Source of the DNA: JAJFUB01 sp964622325
Lineage (GTDB): Bacteria; Armatimonadota; Zipacnadia; Zipacnadales; UBA11051
Reading direction: 5' to 3'
DNA length: 18,004 nt
Assembly: GCA_964622325.1 (NCBI GenBank)
Contig: CAZUOJ010000073.1
Coordinates: 1 to 18,004, forward strand
Numbering within the stretch: the first letter of the stretch is position 1; the number at the start of each line of letters is the position of its first letter. The translations under genes and the position numbers were made by a program. The notes below the pieces were generated by a model, which saw nothing but the letters and a program-made list of their open reading frames with translations, was not told the DNA's origin and did not search any database. Shown here piece by piece: positions 7,681 to 14,244 of this stretch.

Positions 7681-9222
7681 ATGGATCCACGCCATTACGC
7701 CAGTCATCGGCATAGCCATCTGATTTTGATTTTGCTCAGCGCGTTAGTCGGGGCGGTTGTGATGGCGCTGATTTTAGCCCAGACGAATCGCCCGGGGACT
7801 CTTCCCGCGGCCGAGGCCCAACAGCCTCAGGGGATGGTAAGCTTTGAGGATGTGGCGCAGCGCGTGTTGCCGGCAGTCGTGTATATCAGCAGCAATCTGC
7901 CGCCGCGGGTGGATCCGCGCTGGGAGGAATTTCAGCGGCAATTAGAAGAGATGTTCCGCGGCATGCCGGGCTTTCCGCCAGGGGGACGCCTAATGCCGCC
8001 GCAAGCGCGGCCGCGTCCGGCAGCGGGATCGGGCTGGATTTACAGCAGCGATGGCTATATCGTGACAAATGCCCATGTGGTGCGCGGCGCGACTAAAATA
8101 ACGGTCCAGCTCCATGATCGTGAAAATGACACGAAAGAATATCCCGCCAAGATTGTGGGGCTGGATCCGCGGACAGAATTAGCCGTCATCAAAATTGATG
8201 CCGGGCGTTCCTTGCCGACTTTGACATTGGGCGATTCGGATAAAGCGCGCATCGGGGCGTGGGTGATGGCGGTGGGCAGCCCCTTCCAGTTGCAGCAGAC
8301 CGTGACAGTGGGCGTGATTTCCGCCCGGGGGCGCACGATTGAAGCGGAAAGTGAATATTTCCAGCTGGGGGATCTCATTCAGACGGATGCGCCCATTAAT
8401 CCCGGCAACAGCGGGGGGCCGCTGGTCAATCTCAAAGGCGAAGTCATCGGGATCAATGTCGCGATTGCCTCGCCTGGCACGCCAGTGCCTGTTAATATCG
8501 GTATCGGTTTTGCCATCCCCTCGAATGTGGCCAAGCGCGTTGTGCCGCAGCTCATTGAGAAAGGCAAGGTCGCGCGCGGCTGGATGGGCGTGACAATTAA
8601 AAATCTCAATGAAAATTTGCGGGAGCATTTTGGCGTCAAAGAGGGCGGCGTGCTGATTACGCAGGTCAATGAAAATGCGCCGGCTTCGAATGTGCTGCAG
8701 CCGAATGATGTGGTTATCGCCGTGGACGGCAAGCCCGTGTACACGAGCGCGGAATTGCAGGCGGAAATCGCCAATCGGCCGCCGGGGGCTAAAGTGACGC
8801 TGGACATTGTGCGCGACAAAAAGCCGCAAAAAGTGACGGTCACTTTGGGCGAAATGCCGGCGCGCTATGCCGGCCTGGAAGAGGAGGAGGCCGGCGCTCA
8901 AGCCGATGAAACAGCCGCGGGGCCGCCGCTTCAAGTCCGCAACATCACGCCCCAACTAGCGAAACAGTATAATCTCACACGCCCGCAGGGTGTGTTCATT
9001 GAGCAGGTGGGCGGCGATTTAGAAGAAGATGGGCGGCTGCAAGTCGGCGATGTGATTCTACAAGTCGACGATAAGCCTGTGTCGTCTGTGGAAGAATATC
9101 GCAAGGCTGTGCGGGAAGCCATTGCCGCCAAGCGTAAATTCGTAGTGCTGACAGTGGAGCGGCGGGGGCCCGGGGGACAGCCCATGCGCGATGTTGTGGA
9201 TGTGCCGCTGACGAAAGAATAA
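7681..9222 (+). CDS. htrA: HtrA/Deg-family serine protease with two PDZ domains
   Basis: A 513-residue envelope quality-control protease/chaperone of the DegP/DegQ architecture. A histidine-rich start is followed by one hydrophobic segment (about 14-33) that serves as membrane anchor or signal peptide. The trypsin-like domain spans about 53-295, with catalytic H132 in TNAHVV and S244 in GNSGGP. The segment that normally carries the catalytic aspartate reads DPRTELAVIK, so glutamate 166 takes its place. PDZ1 spans about 300-390 and PDZ2 about 414-510, joined by an acidic linker EEEEAG (400-405). A proline/glycine-rich loop (95-113) precedes the protease core. A strong AAAGGAGG (7666-7673) precedes ATG 7681. 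The gene is richer in GGT/ACC than the rest of the window. It ends at a strong terminator. Confidence 0.95.
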   Translation: MDPRHYASHRHSHLILILLSALVGAVVMALILAQTNRPGTLPAAEAQQPQGMVSFEDVAQRVLPAVVYISSNLPPRVDPRWEEFQRQLEEMFRGMPGFPPGGRLMPPQARPRPAAGSGWIYSSDGYIVTNAHVVRGATKITVQLHDRENDTKEYPAKIVGLDPRTELAVIKIDAGRSLPTLTLGDSDKARIGAWVMAVGSPFQLQQTVTVGVISARGRTIEAESEYFQLGDLIQTDAPINPGNSGGPLVNLKGEVIGINVAIASPGTPVPVNIGIGFAIPSNVAKRVVPQLIEKGKVARGWMGVTIKNLNENLREHFGVKEGGVLITQVNENAPASNVLQPNDVVIAVDGKPVYTSAELQAEIANRPPGAKVTLDIVRDKKPQKVTVTLGEMPARYAGLEEEEAGAQADETAAGPPLQVRNITPQLAKQYNLTRPQGVFIEQVGGDLEEDGRLQVGDVILQVDDKPVSSVEEYRKAVREAIAAKRKFVVLTVERRGPGGQPMRDVVDVPLTKE

Positions 9223-9275
9223 TTGCGGCGTCTGCCTGTGAGCAAAATGCCATAAGCAAGCCCGTTATAAAATGA

Positions 9276-9311
9276 AGCAAGCCGCAGCCTGAGGCTGCGG
9301 CTTGCTGTTTT
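9276..9311. terminator. Strong bidirectional intrinsic terminator between convergent htrA and a small membrane-protein gene
   Basis: GCAAGCCGCAGCC (9277-9289) is perfectly complementary to GGCTGCGGCTTGC (9293-9305), with a 3-nt TGA loop and one further A-T pair outside. On the plus strand it is followed by TGTTTT; on the minus strand by a T-rich TTCATTTTAT. It lies between the stop of htrA (9222) and the stop of the convergent minus-strand gene (9380), the expected place for a shared terminator. Confidence 0.85.
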
Positions 9312-9379
9312 GCCTGTCTGCAAACAGCTTCTGAGACGAATTTTTTCCTCTGCCGTTCGGGTGAAAAATAGAGCAAAAG

Positions 9380-9595
9380 CTACGCTTCCGGCTTATCGGC
9401 AGACGGTGGACAAGCCGCAAGACGCGTGGCGATTTCTTGCAGCGAAAAAGCACAACTGAAAAGCAACAGGATCGCCGTGCCCGCCAGCCAAGTATCCGGA
9501 CGCACGATGAGGGGACAAACAAAGCGACAAACAAAAGCCAGCACAAGGGAAATGCACGCCAGGACAATCAGAAAGCGAGACATATTGATAGTCAT
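9380..9595 (-). CDS. Small two-helix membrane protein of unknown function
   Basis: A 71-residue hypothetical protein. Two hydrophobic helices (about 7-31 and 36-52) are joined by a short RPDT turn, followed by a hydrophilic, proline-containing tail. Despite its size it looks like a real gene: on the minus strand AAGGAGG (complement of 9604-9610) sits 8 nt before ATG 9595, and a TTGACA-type promoter lies about 50 bases further upstream. It is convergent with htrA and shares its terminator. A second in-frame ATG (residue 5) is possible, but the first is better spaced. I do not recognise a family; the size is like that of DUF2905-type proteins, but the typical LPGD motif is absent. Confidence 0.7.
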   Translation of the reverse strand: MTINMSRFLIVLACISLVLAFVCRFVCPLIVRPDTWLAGTAILLLFSCAFSLQEIATRLAACPPSADKPEA

Positions 9596-9645
9596 TGAGG
9601 CGGCCTCCTTTTGTGGATATTGCCCCCCAAAATTATTTGCACTTT

Positions 9646-9674
9646 AGAGTATCCTATCAAAGAAAATTTGTCAA
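9646..9674 (-). promoter_or_regulatory. Candidate sigma70-type promoter of the small membrane-protein gene
   Basis: Read on the minus strand: a perfect TTGACA -35 box (complement of 9669-9674), a 17-bp spacer, and TACTCT as -10 (complement of 9646-9651), which is a weak match. Transcription would start about 45 nt before ATG 9595. A GATACT two bases upstream is an alternative -10 with 15-bp spacing. Confidence 0.5.
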
Positions 9675-9881
9675 TGAGCAAAGAGGAAACAAGAGCATAG
9701 AAGGGCGCGTGGGCGCTTATGTTTGCCAGTTTGCCCTGGGGATATTTTCGATAGGAAAATAAGTTACTTGATGAGTGAAAAATTTTCTGTAAAGCGAAGA
9801 ATACACGCTCTAAAGGGCACAAATATCAAACATTAGTTCTATAAAGAGAAAAAATTTTGGGGAAAAATTTAAAAATGAGTA

Positions 9882-9909
9882 ATGACATTTTAAAATTTTG
9901 TGATATAAT
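9882..9909 (+). promoter_or_regulatory. Near-consensus extended -10 promoter of the structured RNA
   Basis: ATGACA (9882-9887, five of six bases of the -35 consensus), a 16-bp A+T-rich spacer, and a perfect TATAAT (9904-9909) preceded by TG at 9901-9902, giving the extended -10 form TGATATAAT. The predicted start is at about 9916-9917. It is the best sigma70-type promoter I found in the window, and it drives no protein gene. Confidence 0.78.
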
Positions 9910-9916
9910 ATACACA

Positions 9917-10044
9917 GTGGCGAGCGAGCTACTGAGAGCATAATAAGAGCCCTATCGAGTTGCTTTCATGTCTTGCCGAGTATCCCTGCCGCGCTCGCCC
10001 TTATCCATAGAGCCTCAGGAGACACATTCTCCCGGGGCTCTTTT
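9917..10044 (+). ncRNA. Unassigned structured small RNA of about 128 nt
   Basis: A short transcription unit with its own strong promoter and intrinsic terminator but no open reading frame of note. Its body is closed by a perfect 8-bp helix, GGCGAGCG (9919-9926) with CGCTCGCC (9992-9999). Inside, TGAGAGCA (9933-9940) pairs with TGCTTTCA (9961-9968), with one G-U pair, leaving a 20-nt loop. The loop contains AAGAGCCC (9945-9952), which is fully complementary to GGGCTCTT (10035-10042) in the 3' arm of the terminator. It lacks the signatures of SRP RNA, tmRNA, RNase P and common riboswitches, and it is shorter than typical 6S RNA. The next gene to the right, obgE, is on the opposite strand, so a trans-acting small RNA is more likely than a leader. 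Function unknown. Confidence 0.65.
10009..10044 (+). terminator. Intrinsic terminator of the structured RNA
   Basis: AGAGCC (10009-10014) pairs with GGCTCT (10036-10041). The helix continues through TCAGGAGA (10015-10022) with TCTCCCGG (10028-10035), with one A-C mismatch and one T-G pair, and closes on a 5-nt CACAT loop. It is followed directly by TTTT and then a T-rich stretch to about 10070. Confidence 0.78.
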
Positions 10045-10171
10045 ATCTGTTTTTATATGTTTTATATGGGCGCGAGGAGGGCGCGTCAAAGCAAAATAGG
10101 AAGTCAGCGTGGGCCGCGAGGCAAAAATAATTAACTATGTTACATATTGGGCATGCTTAATCGCGTATCAT

Positions 10172-10220
10172 AAACGGGAGGCAGGCGATTGGCGTCAGGC
10201 GCGGCCTGGCCACGCTCCCG
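10172..10220 (-). terminator. Possible structured terminator downstream of obgE
   Basis: On the minus strand, immediately after the obgE stop, CGGGAG (complement of 10215-10220) can pair with CTCCCG (complement of 10175-10180), followed by TTTATG. Within it GCGTGG and CCGCGC (one G-T pair) form an inner G+C-rich stem with a 5-nt loop. The T run is short and the outer loop long, so this may be a 3' structure that only partly terminates. Confidence 0.35.
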
Positions 10221-10221
10221 A

Positions 10222-11547
10222 TTATATTTCTTCTTCCCAGGGCGGCAGAGCGTCAGGCCAATATTCCATCTCCACATCGCCGATGAGGACAATATCTCCG
10301 CCCTGAATGCCGAGGCTCTCCAGCTTTTCCAGCACGCCCATTTTTTCGAGGATTTTTTGGACGCGGGCCACGCCTTCGCCGTGGGCTAAATCCGCCCGGG
10401 CCATCATCTTCTCCACAGCAGTGCCGCTGACGAGATACAAGCCGTCTTGCAGCTTTTCCACGCGCAATTCGCGATAGGGTTCTGGAGGCATGTGCAGAAC
10501 AACTTTTTCCCCGGCTGCCGTCGGCGTAAGGGCTGCGGGCCCGCCCATTTCCTGCAGCATCGCCCATGTCTGCTCCAATAATTGCGGCAGTCCTTCTCCT
10601 GTGGCGGCGGAAATAGCAATCGCTTGATAGCCCTGTTGGGCCAGCGCTTGTTGATATTGGGGCGCCCTTTCCCGCCCTTCTGATAAATCGATCTTATTCA
10701 GGACCACCAGCTGGGGCAAAGCCGCAAGCTTTGCATTGTATAAAGCCAATTCGCGATTAATGATGGCGAAATCTTGCAGCGGGTCGCGTCCTTCCCAGCC
10801 GGAGGCATCCAGCACATGCCACAGCATCCGCGCGCGTTCGACATGACGCAGGAATTGATGCCCCAGCCCTGTGCCGGCATGGGCGTTTTCAATCAAGCCG
10901 GGCAAATCCGCCACGACAAACTGGCGCTCTTTGTCCAGAGAAACTACGCCCAGATTGGGCGTGAGCGTTGTAAAGGGATACGGGGCGATTTTGGGGCGGG
11001 CGGCTGAAATGTGCGCAATCAAAGTGGATTTGCCCACATTGGGAAAGCCGATAATGCCCACATCGGCGAGCAGCTTCAGCTCCAGCCGCAGCCGATAGCG
11101 CTGTCCTGGCTCGCCCCGTTCCGCAAAATGTGGCGCCTGTCGCCAGGGGCGCGCGAAATGCTGATTGCCGCGTCCTCCCCGGCCGCCGACCGCGGCCACT
11201 AATTCGTAGCCCGGGCCAATGAGATCCGCCACTAATTCGCCTGTTTCGTCATTGTACACGACTGTGCCAGGCGGAACGCGAATAATTAAATCCTGACCGC
11301 TGGCGCCAGTTTTGCCATTGCTGCCGCCCGGCGCCCCATCCGGCGCTTTAAAGCGTGTTGTATAAGTAAAATCCAGCAGAGTGCGCATATGCGGATCCAC
11401 GCGCAAAATGACGCTGCCGCCGTGGCCGCCATCGCCGCCGCTGGGCCCGCCCCGCGGAACATATTTTTCCCGGCGGAAGCGCACGGCGCCATCGCCGCCG
11501 CGCCCGGACTGCACTTCTATCACAGCCACATCGACAAAATCTGACAT
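10222..11547 (-). CDS. obgE: Obg/CgtA GTPase
   Basis: A 441-residue essential-type GTPase that associates with the 50S ribosomal subunit and the stringent response. The glycine-rich Obg fold occupies about 1-158 (PRGGPSGGDGGHGGSV at 31-46, GGRGGRGNQHF at 121-131). The G domain follows with GFPNVGKST (167-175), DLPGLIENAHAGTGLGHQFL (214-233), NKIDL (284-288) and SAA (313-315). A C-terminal OCT domain spans about 355-430. Length is normal for the family. ATG 11547 has no strong ribosome binding site, only a purine-rich GGGAAAAGCAAG. It starts 39 nt after the sugar ABC ATPase stop on the same strand, so it may be expressed from the transporter operon. This is unusual, since obgE often follows rplU-rpmA. 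Confidence 0.97.
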   Translation of the reverse strand: MSDFVDVAVIEVQSGRGGDGAVRFRREKYVPRGGPSGGDGGHGGSVILRVDPHMRTLLDFTYTTRFKAPDGAPGGSNGKTGASGQDLIIRVPPGTVVYNDETGELVADLIGPGYELVAAVGGRGGRGNQHFARPWRQAPHFAERGEPGQRYRLRLELKLLADVGIIGFPNVGKSTLIAHISAARPKIAPYPFTTLTPNLGVVSLDKERQFVVADLPGLIENAHAGTGLGHQFLRHVERARMLWHVLDASGWEGRDPLQDFAIINRELALYNAKLAALPQLVVLNKIDLSEGRERAPQYQQALAQQGYQAIAISAATGEGLPQLLEQTWAMLQEMGGPAALTPTAAGEKVVLHMPPEPYRELRVEKLQDGLYLVSGTAVEKMMARADLAHGEGVARVQKILEKMGVLEKLESLGIQGGDIVLIGDVEMEYWPDALPPWEEEI

Positions 11548-11586
11548 CTTGCTTTTCCCAGGCCGTGGGGATGAAATTGCAGCTAT

Positions 11587-13095
11587 TTACAGGGAAGAAA
11601 TCTTTTCTGCGCCCGTCATCAGACGCAAGACGCGTTCCTGATTTAATTCTTCGCGCGGCAATTCGCCGACGAGTCGCCCTTCACGCATAATCAATAAACG
11701 TGTGGACAGATGTAAAAGCTCCGGCAACTCGCTGGAAATCAGCAAAATGCCGAGGCCCTGAGCAGCCAATTCGTCAATCCAGGCGTGGATTTCTGCTTTG
11801 GCGCCGACATCCACGCCCCGCGTGGGCTCATCTAAAATCAACACAGGGCAATGAGCCGCCAGCCAGCGCGCCAGCATGACTTTTTGCTGATTGCCGCCTG
11901 AAAGCATTGCCACTTTCGCCAGCACGGAAGGCGCCCGGATCCGGAGCTGATTCATATAATGCTGCGTGAGCCTGTATTGCTGGGCGCGTTTCAGCCAGCC
12001 CCAAATTGCCAGGCGCGACAAAATCGGCAATGTCATATTATCCGCAACGGACATCTCGCCTACAAGCCCGTGTCTTTTGCGATCTTCAGGCAACAGCCCC
12101 AGGCCCGAGGCAATCAAGCGCCCGGGCCGCAAACGCGAAAGAGGCTGGCCTAAAAGAAATATGCGGCCACGGGCGCGTGGATCGAGCCCGAAGATAGCCT
12201 CTGCCAGTTCTGTCCGTCCTGCCCCCACAAGCCCGGCCAATCCCACGATCTCGCCCCGGCGCACCTGAAAACTGACTTCGGAAAATTTCCCTGGGCTGCG
12301 GAGATGCTCCACCGCCAAAAGCACTTCTCCAGGCGCCTGCTGGATGTGTTTAGGGAAATATTCCGCCAGGGGCCGTCCAATCATATGGCGAATGACTGTA
12401 TCCACATCCAGTGCGGCGCTGGGCGCACTGCACACTAGCTCGCCATCGCGCAACACACTAATCGTATCACAAAGAGCAAAAATCTCCGACAGGCGATGCG
12501 AAATATACAGACATGTAACGCCCTGCGCTTGCAAGCGGCGAATAAGCTGATGAAGACGCTGTGCTTCCTGTTCGGACAGGCTGCTTGTGGGCTCATCAAA
12601 AATAATCAGCCGCGCGCCGCGCCCCACCGCCGCTGCAATCTGCACAAGCTGCTGCTGACTCACAGGCAGCTCGCCCAGCCGCTTTGTGATGTCCATATCC
12701 GGGGCGATGTCCGCCAGCAACTTTCGGGCCGCCTCCTTAAGCTGCGGCATCGACAGCCACAATCCTCGCGCCGGGAGGCGCCCCAGCAGCAGATTCTCCG
12801 CCACTGTCATATTTTCACAGAACGCCAGCTCCTGATGCACAAGCGCCACGCCTGCCGCAAGGGCTTCCGCCGGATGGCGAAAGCAGCGCGGCTGGCCGAA
12901 AAGCCGTATCTGCCCCGCGTCGGGCTGATGTATGCCCGCGAGAATTTTCCCCAATGTGCTTTTGCCGGCGCCGTTTTCGCCCACGAGGCCATGACAGGAA
13001 CCTGCCGTGATTGTCAGATTCACATCGCGCAGGGCAACGCTTCCTAAAAAGCGCTTTGTGACGCCACGCAATTCGACTGCGATAGCCGTGTTCAT
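11587..13095 (-). CDS. Sugar ABC importer ATPase (RbsA/MglA family, tandem ATPase domains)
   Basis: A 502-residue ATPase of the CUT2 carbohydrate-importer type with two fused nucleotide-binding domains. Domain 1: Walker A GENGAGKST (39-47), signature-like PVSQQQLVQIA (144-154), Walker B LIIFDEPTSSLSEQE (163-177). Domain 2 has the degenerate P-loop usual for the family, GLVGAGRTE (288-296), then LSGGNQQK (398-405) and LILDEPTRGVDVG (419-431). I chose ATG 13095 rather than a longer upstream frame because it overlaps the stop of the binding-protein gene as ATGA (13095-13092), a classic coupling signal; the longer form would overlap the upstream gene by about 65 bases. The imported sugar cannot be read from the sequence. 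Confidence 0.95.
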   Translation of the reverse strand: MNTAIAVELRGVTKRFLGSVALRDVNLTITAGSCHGLVGENGAGKSTLGKILAGIHQPDAGQIRLFGQPRCFRHPAEALAAGVALVHQELAFCENMTVAENLLLGRLPARGLWLSMPQLKEAARKLLADIAPDMDITKRLGELPVSQQQLVQIAAAVGRGARLIIFDEPTSSLSEQEAQRLHQLIRRLQAQGVTCLYISHRLSEIFALCDTISVLRDGELVCSAPSAALDVDTVIRHMIGRPLAEYFPKHIQQAPGEVLLAVEHLRSPGKFSEVSFQVRRGEIVGLAGLVGAGRTELAEAIFGLDPRARGRIFLLGQPLSRLRPGRLIASGLGLLPEDRKRHGLVGEMSVADNMTLPILSRLAIWGWLKRAQQYRLTQHYMNQLRIRAPSVLAKVAMLSGGNQQKVMLARWLAAHCPVLILDEPTRGVDVGAKAEIHAWIDELAAQGLGILLISSELPELLHLSTRLLIMREGRLVGELPREELNQERVLRLMTGAEKISSL

Positions 13096-14135
13096 GGCAA
13101 TTTCAGATATTTCTCCGGCACATCCGTAAATCCCCATTCCTTCAATTGCCGCGCCCATTGCCCCAAATTATCCTTTGTCACACGCACCAGCTCCATCGTA
13201 TTTATCACAGGCACATCCTGCTTCAAATGCACTTTCTGGACGATTTTCTCCACTGACACATAGCCCCATTTATATGTGGGCTGCGCTAACAGAACAGGCG
13301 CAATGCCTTTTTCCACATAAGGCAATTGAGCGGGCAGGGCATCCACGGCTACAATCGTCACTTTTTTCGGATCCAATGTTGTAAGCAGGGATTTTGTAAA
13401 CAGCGGCCAGCCGCCCACAAGCGCCCAGCCGCGGATGCCCGGATACGCATTCATCACCCGGACAAGCTCAGCCGCGGCATCCTGCGGCGTTTCCGTATGA
13501 TAAAAGGGGCCCAAAAGCTCAATCTGCGGATATTTTGCAGCCGCTTGTTTTACGCCTGTCACACGCTTCTGCAAATTAGGAGCATTTTGATTGCCCGCTA
13601 AAATCGCCACTTTGCCCTTGCCGCCAATGAGCTTGGCCAACTCCTCCATGACAAGCGTCCCTGTTTTCACATCATCCACGCCATAATAGGCAAAGCGCTT
13701 GGAGGCCGGAGCATCGCTGTCAAATGTCATTACAGGCACGCCACGCGCGACGGCATCATTTATCGCCCCTGTGACTTTTCCCGCATCGGAGCAGGAAATC
13801 AAAATGGCATTGGCTCCCTCATTGACAGCCTGCAAAATCCGCTGCGCCTGTACTTGTCCATCCTCCGTAGGCGGCGTCCGCCAATCAATTACGATATTTA
13901 TCCCATATTGGGCGGACAAATCGCGTGCGGCAGCTTCCGCGCCTGTGCGTGCCGATAAAAATACAGGATTTGTGGAGCTTTTGGCAATCATAGCGATTTT
14001 CAGCGTGGCGGGCGCCGGCGCTTTCATTGCTGCCGGAGGAGGCGATGGAGCCGAGGGAGAGGGCTTTTGTGGGGAACAGCCCCAAAACACAAAAAGCAAT
14101 CCGAGCAGCGCCGCAAAGATTCTCATCGAGCGCAT
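13092..14135 (-). CDS. Sugar ABC importer substrate-binding lipoprotein (Peripla_BP_4 type)
   Basis: A 347-residue lipoprotein of the ribose/galactose-binding type. Signal peptide at 1-19, lipobox FWGC with cysteine 20, then a proline/serine/alanine-rich tether (21-43) that holds the domain off the membrane. The periplasmic-binding fold begins at LKIAMIAKSSTNPVF (45-59) and shows repeated alpha/beta units, e.g. GANAILISCSDAG, GVPVMTFDSDAP and GKVAILAGNQNAPN, as in RbsB-like proteins. The start has AAGGAGG (complement of 14143-14149) 7 nt upstream; an alternative ATG is at residue 4. Its stop overlaps the ATPase start by 4 nt. The gene lies 109 nt after the permease, and an inverted repeat sits in that gap. 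Confidence 0.93.
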   Translation of the reverse strand: MRSMRIFAALLGLLFVFWGCSPQKPSPSAPSPPPAAMKAPAPATLKIAMIAKSSTNPVFLSARTGAEAAARDLSAQYGINIVIDWRTPPTEDGQVQAQRILQAVNEGANAILISCSDAGKVTGAINDAVARGVPVMTFDSDAPASKRFAYYGVDDVKTGTLVMEELAKLIGGKGKVAILAGNQNAPNLQKRVTGVKQAAAKYPQIELLGPFYHTETPQDAAAELVRVMNAYPGIRGWALVGGWPLFTKSLLTTLDPKKVTIVAVDALPAQLPYVEKGIAPVLLAQPTYKWGYVSVEKIVQKVHLKQDVPVINTMELVRVTKDNLGQWARQLKEWGFTDVPEKYLKLP

Positions 14136-14164
14136 CGCATTTCCTCCTTCCTGCCTTTATTTTT

Positions 14165-14198
14165 AGCTCAACATGAAAACGCTTTTGTAGCTTGAGCT
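14165..14198. repeat. Inverted repeat between permease and binding-protein genes
   Basis: AGCTCAA (14165-14171) and TTGAGCT (14192-14198) are perfect 7-bp inverted copies separated by 20 nt. The centre contains AAAACGCTTTT, a near-symmetric A4...T4 core resembling LacI-family operators (12 of 14 positions agree with the cre pattern of Gram-positive CcpA). As RNA it would make a hairpin in the 109-nt intercistronic gap, which could protect or process the mRNA to favour the binding protein. Either reading is inference. Confidence 0.4.
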
Positions 14199-14244
14199 TT
14201 AAATAAGCCCTGTTGGCAGCAATAATGCAATAATGGAAAGAGAT

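Larger units (their letters stand above)
9596..10221. other. 626-bp non-coding region with promoters and a structured RNA
   Basis: No convincing protein-coding gene lies between the small membrane protein and the end of obgE. The part 9613-9900 is A+T-rich compared with its surroundings and carries a promoter on each strand. The part 9917-10044 holds the structured RNA described separately. The part 10045-10170 shows nothing I can name, and 10172-10220 forms a possible obgE terminator. GGT and ACC were not found in it. Confidence 0.7.

Noticed and set aside
8179..8955. Long minus-strand frame (258 codons) antisense to htrA
   Set aside because: It lies fully inside the well-supported htrA gene, is rich in His and Arg as expected for an antisense shadow, and has no ribosome binding site.
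9592..9822. Minus-strand 76-codon frame over the small-gene promoter region
   Set aside because: It overlaps the promoter and ribosome binding site of the better-supported small membrane protein, and its C-terminal part is translated from the Shine-Dalgarno region in another frame.
9931..9940. CTGAGA in the small RNA, reminiscent of a TPP riboswitch
   Set aside because: The second conserved half of the TPP aptamer (the GAACCTGA and CGTAGGGA parts) is absent and no thiamine gene follows.
9917..10044. Identity as 6S, SRP RNA or hammerhead ribozyme
   Set aside because: It is too short and has a single closing helix plus terminator unlike 6S; it has no SRP GGAAG tetraloop region; and it has no CUGANGA/GAAA hammerhead core.
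10109..10306. Plus-strand 65-codon frame with a GTG start and AGGAAG upstream
   Set aside because: It overlaps the obgE 3' end in antisense, has no recognisable domain and reads like low-quality arginine/serine-rich shadow sequence.
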